From contig CM062387.1 in the NCBI GenBank assembly GCA_031310005.1, positions 248,001 through 312,000 of the forward strand: a DNA stretch of 64,000 nucleotides. The letters run 5' to 3'. Numbering within the stretch: the first letter of the stretch is position 1; every line of letters starts with the position of its first letter. The DNA is from Dactylellina haptotyla. Its lineage: Eukaryota; Ascomycota; Orbiliomycetes; Orbiliales; Orbiliaceae. The notes below the pieces were generated by a model. It made no database searches, was not told the origin of the DNA, and worked only from the letters and a program-made list of their open reading frames with translations. Below are positions 56,175 to 64,000 of this stretch, piece after piece. The translations under genes and the position numbers were made by a program.

Positions 56175-57540
56175 CTAATTCTTCTTCTTCTTGATATCGA
56201 TCACTCCGATCTTTGGTTCGCCTCCGCACAAATTGCGGAGGGCCGCCTTCCTCTCCTTCTCTCTCTGGCGCAGCTCGGCCTGATACTCCGGGTCCTGCGT
56301 CCAGTCGCGGGTTCCAGCTCCGCGCTCACCGGCAACCCCGATAGCAGACTGGTACGGAGCCAGATAAAACTGGTCCGTCGAGTCGCAGTCGGAGCGGCCG
56401 GGTGCACCGGAGTTAGCACCCGCGCCGTGGATGTAGGGACCCGGGTTGGCGCGAGAGCGGCGAGGACTGTTGATGGCGCGGTTGGGGGATTTGGGGAAAC
56501 GGACACCGCGGTTCTCTGGTGGGGCGCTCTCCGGACGAGAGATGCCCGAGGCAGGACTTGGAGCCGCAGTGGACGAGACCAAGAAGGGAGAGCCAGTGCC
56601 GGGGTCTGCTGAGCGGCGAGACCTATCAGCGCGTGGGCGAGGTTTGGGACAGGGTGTCCCCGGAGTTGACGCAACAGCGTATGGGGTCTGAGGAGATCGT
56701 TGCAACAACCCAGATGGGGTGGACGTTGCTAGAGGGTTGACGTCCTCGTCGTCCTCGAGCGGTCTGCGGAGGGCGGACTGATGACGGCTTTGATTGCCTC
56801 GACCTCGACCAGCTTGTGGAGAACCGAAACGACGGCGAGCTCGGCGCATGTCAGAGTAGAGTTCTGCGGGGGCACCCTGTGCCAGTCTAGCGCCAGGAAC
56901 AGGCGTGGGAGCAGGCATCCGCCGAGGCAGATGGGCAGTATTCTCAATGGACTCTTGAGTCGAGGTGAACGACGAGTGGGGGCTGAGAGGATTGCGGTAA
57001 CAAAGACAATCTTTGATCTTGGACGCGCATTTACCCATATTTGCTGGTGAAGTCGGAGCACTCGCGGATCCGAAAAATGAATGCGGAGAAGTGCTGGCGC
57101 CGAACAATGATCTTTCTAGCTTGGAAGGCGAAGTCGAGCCTATGTCTGAGTGCGCGTATCTTCTTTCACCTACGATATAAATAACGGTTTGGTTAATACG
57201 ATTAAAATATTGATTGAATGGCTAGTTGGGCAACGTTGCAGCTTGAACAATGGAACTGGTGAGACAAACCTGACGATCTCCCACTTGGCGAGGAAAATGG
57301 TACCTGTAGATGAGTCCCAAACAATGATGGGCGGATGCTAGTAGTGGTGCTCGAATTTGCAGAAGTCTTGGAAATCTCTGAAGTAGTGCGAATGCTTGAA
57401 GTCTCTGGATTGATATGCTCGGTGACAGGTTTAGAAGTTTGAAGTCTTGGAGAGTTCGGAGGAGACCAAGGCTCTCTCACTCCGTCCTTTTTGAATTGGA
57501 ACAGTTGCGGATTACCGCTAGGATCTTGTGAGCTCTCCAT
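56175..57540 (-). CDS. Unrecognised Pro/Ser/Arg-rich protein, possible alternative lipidated start
   Basis: I do not recognise the family. Best model: exon 1 57540-57270, intron of 100 nt (GTTTGT donor, TTAAC branch, GTAG acceptor), exon 2 57169-56175; 421 aa, open throughout. The protein is low-complexity and probably disordered, with two SLFG motifs (one per exon), Arg-rich patches and a lysine-rich end (DIKKKKN). Odd point: an internal in-frame ATG at 57038 opens MGKCASKIKDCLCYRNP, a near-ideal N-myristoylation (MGxxxS) plus palmitoylation signature. Initiation there would give a 288-residue membrane-tethered form. Either that is the real start and exon 1 is untranslated, or two isoforms exist, or the match is chance. 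The donor GTTTGT is less common, which lowers confidence in exon 1. Confidence 0.6.
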
Positions 57541-58020
57541 GGCGATGTTGCGTATTTCTCTGAATATTTCTTTTGAACGTGGTTTGAGCCGTTGCAGAGG
57601 AAGTTGTGGTGGAGAAGTGAAGTTCCGGAAGGCTCTGTGTATTTTTGGGGCTACAGTTGCAGTCACAATTTTTTTCTGATATTTATTTCATTTTACACTG
57701 TGGTGGGGGGAAGCCCTAAATATTTGTCTAGAAAGTTCTATCTCTGCAACTTCAAAATTATTTTACGTCGATATAGCGCCATTTGGCTTCACCCAACACG
57801 AAATTGCTGTCAACATTGTTGGAATTCCCAAAGAGGTACTGCATATAAAAGTCCGAAGGTATCGTAGGTCAAAGTTATAACAATTGGAGTTTGCCATTTG
57901 ATTTCTTAATTAATTATAGAAGGCTAGTTGCAATTGGCTTCTATCAATCGGTCTATCTCCATCTTGAAAAGTTAAAGCATCATTTCCATCTGTAGATCAC
58001 GAGACATTTACAATTAATAG
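57541..58020. other. Intergenic, no gene seen
   Basis: 5' flank of the Pro/Ser/Arg-rich gene and 3' flank of the CmcJ/asaB-like gene. The frame of exon 1 stays open for some way upstream of 57540 but has no further ATG. Confidence 0.5.
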
Positions 58021-59052
58021 CTAAGCAACAACCAAGGCTCGGACAACAAGCCATTCCGCATCATTCCCTTCATCCCACCCACGAGGCATGACCCTAAAAA
58101 ATCCTGTAGCCCCTCTGACCATCCTTTCCAACCCCAAACTATCACACCCGAGTAGACTATCATACACCTGGACGATGATTGCCTCGGAGGAATCCATATG
58201 GCTCCAATACCAAAACCTCTGTCCGTGACCGTGTTTGAGAGCATACGTCTGCCCGACCCGGTCCGGATAAACATGCTCAACAGGTACTAGATAATCATCC
58301 GGGATGGAGAGTGATTCGGCCAGACAGAGTTGGTGGTCTGTGATTTTCTCGTCGCCTGGTAGGACGGGACGGTAGACTGTGACGATCCTGAGAGATAGAG
58401 TACCTATGGCGACTTGTGCGGCTATATCTGGTGTGAGGTGTCGCTTGGCTCGAAGAATGGCACCTCCGGGTGTTTGGTCTACCTGCATCGGGTACGAGAT
58501 GTTAGGGTGTGGTGTTCCCACCGTATTTGTGGCTTTGAGAATCGCCGTGGAGAAGATGGTGATCTGGTTTGCTGAGGTGACGTTGAGTCGTATGATATCA
58601 GTGATGGAGTTGTGAAGCATCGTGACTGTTTGGGGGTCTTGGAGATCGAGTGGATACGGATACGCGGGGAGATAGCGGAGAGGCTTGAATGAGTGGAGTG
58701 CGAGATGGAAGCGGTGCTCCTTGTTTCTCATGTCCCTGATCGTGACCTTGGTAGGCGTGGTTCCGAAGTTCTTAATCCCGCTCCCATTGGGGTGCGCCAG
58801 CAGGAAGCGAGGTGGTGATCCATAGCGTGGAGGAGCGAAGAAGTGCAGCGGACGGACCAGGTCACCGTAGACATCGGGAGGCTTGGATTCCTTCAATGAA
58901 GGAACGGTTGAATCATCTTCAAGAGACTTGAACGGTGAGCTGAAGTGTTTCTGAGAATTGGACGGTTCCTCGTTTGATGCAATGGAGACATTAGCTAGCC
59001 CGGATAGCACGGAGGGTGTGGTGGGTGGCATATTGATGGGTGGCGACTTCAT
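58021..59052 (-). CDS. CmcJ/NvfI/asaB-type oxidoreductase-like protein
   Basis: Single exon, 343 aa; the ATG at 59052 is used. After a disordered N-terminus (1-60), the fold of the CmcJ/asaB 'hydroxylase/desaturase' family is recognised. Landmarks: VTIRDMRNKEHRFHL (103-117), VDQTPGGAILR (191-201), VTVYRPVLPG (224-233), VYPDRVGQTYALKHG (261-275), FWYWSHMDSSEAIIV (280-294) and VYDSL (296-300). Family members are non-heme iron enzymes, often in secondary-metabolite clusters. In those I remember, the block before D-x-T-P reads H-x-D; here it is Q190-x-D192, so an iron ligand may be missing and activity is uncertain. No synthase gene neighbours it. Confidence 0.8.
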   Translation of the reverse strand: MKSPPINMPPTTPSVLSGLANVSIASNEEPSNSQKHFSSPFKSLEDDSTVPSLKESKPPDVYGDLVRPLHFFAPPRYGSPPRFLLAHPNGSGIKNFGTTPTKVTIRDMRNKEHRFHLALHSFKPLRYLPAYPYPLDLQDPQTVTMLHNSITDIIRLNVTSANQITIFSTAILKATNTVGTPHPNISYPMQVDQTPGGAILRAKRHLTPDIAAQVAIGTLSLRIVTVYRPVLPGDEKITDHQLCLAESLSIPDDYLVPVEHVYPDRVGQTYALKHGHGQRFWYWSHMDSSEAIIVQVYDSLLGCDSLGLERMVRGATGFFRVMPRGWDEGNDAEWLVVRALVVA

Positions 59053-59238
59053 CAAGACTATTCACACCAAAAGTTGTTGTCCGAGTTGGAATAGCCGTAT
59101 TATCTAATCTGCCCTCTGCCCCAACGTCTGAATAGCACTCTGAATGGACGTATTGCAAGTAACTGTGGCGGTGCTTCTGACGGAGAGTTAGACGTATGTG
59201 TTAGATGTCAGGGTTTGGTTGACGTCTGTGACTGCTAC

Positions 59239-59250
59239 TTTATATATATT
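59239..59250. promoter_or_regulatory. TATA-like element in the divergent region
   Basis: An alternating AT run, TTTATATATATT, about 190 nt upstream of the minus-strand start at 59052; it could also serve the plus-strand gene. Confidence 0.35.
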
Positions 59251-59795
59251 AAAACAACCGCGGACGTCAATTTCAAAACAACCATCTACTTTTCTTTCTG
59301 TTCAACTTCACCACTTTTAAAACCATCACTTCTGAGAGTAAATCATCGCTTCGAAGAGTCCAGAGATTAGCCCTGATCTAGCTGACATTTCCTGCATTCA
59401 TCAAAAAATTGGGTTGTGAAGATTATCTCCCCCAGCGAGCGATTGGCGATAGAGTACCCCAAAGCCGTGTGATTCCCATCTATCATCAACTCCAACATCT
59501 ATTCATCCCTCAAATTTTATCCGTGGATATCTCTTCTTCCATCAGGGGCTTTTATTGCCGTCACTCCATTTCTCCGAGGTAAGCTGGTATTGGAATTCCT
59601 GTACTGACCGGGAATCTCCCCGACCTTCTGTTCAGTTCGTTGCTTGGATTGATTTGTTCCATCATAATTTCTTTGGTTCATCTACGTGATCGAATATGTT
59701 ACTGAATCTCGATGTTTTGGCATACTCGTTTAGTCAAATATCTAGCTACCTCCAGCTTTTTTTGGTCAGTATCTGTTCAAAAGCCAATCCAAAAA

Positions 59796-59881
59796 GTAAG
59801 TCTGGTACCCTTGAGTTAATGATTTCGTTGTTCCAATGCACAATCGCCCTGCTAACCATGACACCCCATGAGCACAAGCAG
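59796..59881 (+). other. Probable leader intron before the long disordered-protein gene
   Basis: GTAAGT donor, GCTAAC branch point (59851-59856) and tandem acceptors AAG (59878) and CAG (59881), ending 8 nt before the ATG at 59890. Removing it places an upstream ATG (59696) in frame with the gene. Confidence 0.5.
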
Positions 59882-59889
59882 TCTGCAAA

Positions 59890-62800
59890 ATGCCTCCACC
59901 ACGTTTCTGGAAGCGTCAGGACAAGACTTCGGTTGCCAAAGAACCTCCAGTGTTGCCCCCGCTCGGCAACGATATCAATGTTGACCTCGCGGAAATCACC
60001 GCCGCCGTCGATGAAGTCCTCGCCAAGGACGCCCAAGATCGTCAAAAAGACGAGCGTCTTCGCTCCCGTGGTGTCCAGGTCATCGGTGACGATGCCTTCC
60101 TTTATAACGGTCGACTCTACCGAGCCAAAGATAAGACCCGTTGGGAATGTGTCGACATCGGTGCTCTCGGTGGCCCGGCAGAGATGGCAGCCGCTGCTGC
60201 TGCTCGTCCGTCCGACGAAATAGATACTCTTCCCGCGGAAGACAACTATCCTATGAGTCCTGATAAGAAGAAGTTAGGCAAAATTTTCGGGTGGATGAAG
60301 GACTCCTCTGGTAAGGAGTTGAAGAAGAATCTGAAGAAGAGGAACATTACCGTCTTGCAAGAAACTGCGGAGGGAATTCCCGGTGGAATCCTCGACCAGG
60401 AAGTTAACATGTTCCCCACCCCCACTCGCCGCTCAGCTGAGCTTGCTCGCCCGAACTTCAGCGGTCTTGAGGTCCCACCAAATAGGCTGCTTTGCTCTAG
60501 CGCTCCACCTCGCGAGAACGCCTCGTCTCCCTTCATTCCCCATTTTGCAGCTGTCAGACCTTCTAGGCCAATATTGCACACTCCTCCTCCACCCGCTCCT
60601 GCCCCTCCTCCACCACAGGAGCCTAGCGAGTTTATACCTCCATACTTTAACTTTCCTGAGAGGGTCCATTCTGCGTCTGATGCCATGAGTGTTCCACCAC
60701 CTCTGGAATTCCCTCCTCAGAACCTTTGCGTTCTCCGTATGGATTTGCTCAGAAACCAATATAAACTAGAGCCGAGGGAAGATATCGATTCCGTCCTTCT
60801 TGACGCTTACTTCCCCAATGGTAATTCCATAAGAGTTCCACGAGAGGTCGTCACTACCCTCTATCACGATTTGTACGATGCGCACTTTGAGGAAAGCTCT
60901 GGGTCCAGTAGCTATCATCCTCACGAAGGTATCGAAAATGCCGTCGAACTAGATGCAGAAGAACAGCGAGTTAGCGTTCAAGAAAATAAAGCCAGTGTCG
61001 GGGAACGACCAACTGCAGATGTGCTCGGCGCTATGTTTCCTTCAAAGGACAACCAGGCTGAATATGAGAACAAAGAGGAAGCGATTCCTACCGTCAGTGA
61101 AAGTATACCTTCTTCTAATCATACCGAAAAACAACCGAAAGTTCAAGATCAACCTCGTAAAAAAGGTTACTTGGACTCAATCTTTTATGGGACAACTTCT
61201 GCCACATTACCTACTATCGCTGGCCCTAGTTCTCAACGTCCAGTCCAAAATCAACAGGTTGATAGACCTCAAGCACCACTTATCTCAAGTATAAATGCTA
61301 TGCTCAAAGGTTATCGTAGTCAATTGCATGAAATTTCTACACAACATGCGAGTGTGGGTGTTGATGAAGATGCATTATACATGTCCATCAGAACCAATAT
61401 GGCAGTCTATAACCGGTCCGATGCCGATTCCGAAAGTCAAAGACCATCTAATGGAAGTAATAGCTCCGGTTCACAATATTCCAATGATCCAGTTGTCGAG
61501 CCCAAATTTGAACGATACGCCGGGCCGTTCTCTGGTCGTCCGCTTCGAGTCGTCAACCGCACAACCCCAGATCCGGAACCGGAAGAAAAAATTGAAGCGC
61601 AAAAACCGGAGCCTCGTCATGAAGAGCGTAGAGCCCGCCAGGGTCCTCGTTATCCGGGACTCATGCAATCGAAGGCCTATCTAGGTCGTGACCATATAAC
61701 TCGCGGTAGAGTCCCACAGCCAACTAGAATTCCCCGGCCGTCTGCTCTTCCACGGTCCCGTAAACGGAATTCTGTGTCGCCTAACCAACCGCGCGGTCAA
61801 GATCTATATGATGTAGCGCAAATGGAAAACAATGATTTCGCTCGCAGGAAAGCACAGGAGGAAATGGACTTCGTGAGACACGGTCGAGGATTCAAGGATC
61901 TAGCTGTCCGTCCTCTTCAGCCACAAAAGAATCGTTTCCCGGTCTCACAATCTCAACAAGGTAAGAATTGTACCAATATGAATTAAAATTGAAGTTGGAA
62001 TACAGTAGCTAACATACACGAAAAGCGCAACATCTCTCCAACCAGCTTCAAGCTGAAGATGTCTTAAAGCATAGCGGAGACACGAGGTACCCTGGTCCCG
62101 CAAGCTCTACCAACGGGAGATTCCAGGAGCACCAGAGACCAAAACCCGGGAAGGGGGCGTCCTTCTTAAAAAGGTACGCCAAGCGCCAATCAAAGGAGGG
62201 ACGAGAGAACCTCCAAAAAAGCAGCGACTCCGATGAGCCGTTTGTCAATGCCCCGCCTCGTGGAAATAGCTCTCGCCCAAGAGAGCAGGAGATCCCGTTC
62301 GAAGAGAACGACGAGGATCCCCGCTACGGTCACATCTCTCCCAGGCAGAGGCGGCCACAGATGCCATTGCATCCGTCCCGCGCCAACGACCCACCACTCC
62401 AACCACAGCCCCACCCGCGCATGCCAAATGACCGGGAGCCCGCCATGGCGAGGAGCGTCTCGCTGGAGACCTTCTCAACTGGGAACCTCGAACCCAGTGT
62501 GAAGGAGAACGTTGCCCCGCGCGCCCTGAATCCCATGCAAGCCCCCAACGAGCCAAAGACCTACGAGCATGCGATCCGAACTGGCTTCCTGAGTCCAGGA
62601 TATACCAGTCAGACCACAGCGCAGGCGAAGGCGCAACACCTTCGACCAGTTGCGAGTGCCGAGTCTCTGAATCAACGTCGACACGCCGCAGTGGCTCCCG
62701 GGCGAGCAGGTGAAAATGCTCGCGGTCCCATAAATACCGAGATGCCAGGTCGAAAGGTGAAGCCGGTGATGGTGCCGGCGCACCGGCCATCGGCCGAAAA

Positions 62801-63509
62801 TGTCAAGATGATGAGTGCCGCTGCAGCCAGGAGGGAAATGGAGGAGATGGCGAGAGATGGGAGGGTTGGGCCGCAGCCGCGGTTCCAGATCAGACAGGAA
62901 CCCGCCAGAATGTCGGAGTCAGCGAAGGCCGCCTAGATTGCGGCTCAAGATGAATACTCTGCCCGTTACGCTGCTGCAAGTGCCGAATATGACCCGGCGA
63001 AGTATAAAAGGTCATCGAGGAAACGAGGGTCGCCATCGCTAAAGGAAAGAGAGCAGCAGAACCTCCGAGGCCTCAACCTCGAGGATGCGATGCGTCGGGG
63101 TGACCACCTGGGCACCCGCATCAGTCCCCATTCGGGACTAGATCTGAGAGGTGGTGAGTCGATGCTGTTTGCGCCACGTCCTCCGAGGAGACAGCCGTAC
63201 GCTGAACCGGAGCTTATGGATCACGCTGTGAGGACCGATCCGTGGTGGGTCAAGTCGTGGATCGAGGGCACGTCAGGCCCTGAGGGTGGGGAGAGCTCAC
63301 AACCTGCGATGCCAGCGGTCAACAACGAGGAACCAGAGATGAGTGAGGATGAGAGGGAGGCAAACCTAGCTCAGGCCGAGCAAGAAGTCGAAGCATGCAG
63401 GGTGGAGGCCGAAATCACAGCGAGGCAGAATGCAATGGAGCGGCTCCGGAGGGAGCACAACGAGCAGAGAAGAAAGAAGAAGGGCTTCCTGGGCCGGCTA
63501 TTCAAGTGA
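59890..63509 (+). pseudogene. Long disordered protein of unknown function, frame broken by one TAG
   Basis: Exon 1 59890-61960 and exon 2 from 62026 (65-nt intron: GTAAGA, GCTAAC, AAAAG) give 993 aa up to an in-frame TAG at 62934-62936. The same frame then stays open for 190 more codons to TGA at 63507-63509, still clearly coding-like (SARYAAASAEYDPAKYKR, DPWWVKSWIEG, KKKGFLGRLFK). With the TAG position the full product would be about 1184 residues. The family is not recognised. Visible parts: a folded-looking segment near 35-100 (GVQVIGDDAFLYNGRLYRAK), a Pro run (about 235-250), a second possible domain (MDLLRNQYKLEPREDIDSVL), and repeated basic-aromatic patches (KLGKIFGWMK, KGYLDSIF, ASFLKRYAKR). 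A 5' leader intron is likely. Explanations: sequencing error, recent nonsense mutation, or readthrough; a shorter intact 993-aa protein is also possible. Confidence 0.6.
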
Positions 63510-64000
63510 GCTTGAGAAGGATGATGCTCTTTGGATCTCCTCACATCTCGGGGGACATGATGATGATGATGATGATGAGATTAAGATGATGATGATGATG
63601 AGATGATGATGAAGAAGGGAAGAGAGATATCCAACCCTCGGAAGAATCCTGGCCTTTTATAGATTCTACGCGCTGCCGTCTTGCTTTATATATTTCGAAA
63701 TCATTCTACGCTCTGCATCGCTTCGACCATCACGACAACACGATGAAAATGCAACACGCCTCAGTCACTATGAACCTTTTCCCTTGCTTGCTTATCTTTA
63801 CTATGACCGGCCTCGATGAGGGCGAATTATGACTGACTTTATCCTGCTTATTACGATCAAACCGAGCTCTTGTCCCTTATCCCTGCGCAGAAATTTGTAC
63901 TGATGTTTTTATCGAAGGAGAACTACAGAAAAGAGTTGGTGGGTGGATGTCTGTGTCGATTTATATTTATGTACATCTGTGGGGTTTCTTCTACTCATCT
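63510..64000. other. 3' flank, no gene seen
   Basis: Downstream region with an ATG-trinucleotide microsatellite, then AT-rich sequence to the window end. Confidence 0.55.
63557..63612. repeat. (ATG)n microsatellite, interrupted
   Basis: Two runs of the trinucleotide ATG/GAT (about 63557-63579 and 63586-63612) separated by AGATTA, starting about 50 nt past the last stop codon. Confidence 0.9.

Larger units (their letters stand above)
59053..59889. other. Divergent promoter region
   Basis: Shared 5' region of the CmcJ/asaB-like gene (-) and the long disordered-protein gene (+). It contains TTTATATATATT at 59239-59250 and a probable leader intron of the plus-strand gene (59796-59881). Confidence 0.55.

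Overview
The window looks like nuclear DNA of a filamentous ascomycete (Pezizomycotina). Most protein genes are broken by short introns of about 50-100 nt with GTANGT-type donors, CTAAC/CTGAC-like branch points and YAG acceptors. Leaders are CT-rich. The gene set is typical of such fungi: a lactose-permease-type MFS carrier, an Hrq1 helicase, a DUR3 urea permease, a secreted tyrosinase, a CmcJ/asaB-like oxidoreductase and a GPI-type Cys-rich wall protein. A member of Leotiomycetes is plausible, but nothing here proves the class. I rebuilt exon-intron structures by hand; every multi-exon model given keeps one open frame across all junctions.

Layout, left to right. 0-6 kb: three minus-strand genes for secreted proteins (a rhodanese-fold protein without its cysteine, a type-B carboxylesterase, and a duplicated 8-Cys GPI-type protein). 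6-10.4 kb: no gene seen. 10.4-15.8 kb: a five-exon MFS sugar transporter and a four-exon aldo/keto reductase, both plus strand. 18.1-23.2 kb: an eIF2B-alpha/beta/delta-fold protein (+) converging on a six-exon Hrq1 RecQ-like helicase (-). 24.1-40.8 kb: one uninterrupted reading frame of 5571 codons for a secreted, Ser/Thr-dominated, mucin-like or adhesin-like giant protein; this is the most striking object in the window. 44.0-46.6 kb: DUR3-type urea/H+ symporter with eight exons, one of only 13 nt. 51.0-53.0 kb: tyrosinase. 53.7-55.9 kb: a WBP11-N-domain splicing-type protein and a small YciI-like protein. 56.2-59.1 kb (minus strand): an unrecognised Pro/Ser/Arg-rich protein that may be lipid-anchored from an internal start, and a CmcJ/asaB-like oxidoreductase. 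59.9-63.5 kb: a long, disordered, unrecognised protein whose frame is interrupted by one in-frame TAG and then continues for 190 codons.

I see no secondary-metabolite cluster, CRISPR, rRNA, convincing tRNA or intact transposon. The genes do not form one pathway. Recurring themes are secretion and the cell surface (rhodanese-like protein, esterase, GPI protein, giant mucin-like protein, tyrosinase) and membrane uptake (sugar, urea). The best candidates for something undescribed are the giant protein, with similar Cys-containing modules at both ends and Kex2-type sites next to them; the TAG-interrupted gene at the right edge; and the possible internal start that would create an N-myristoyl/palmitoyl motif at 57038.
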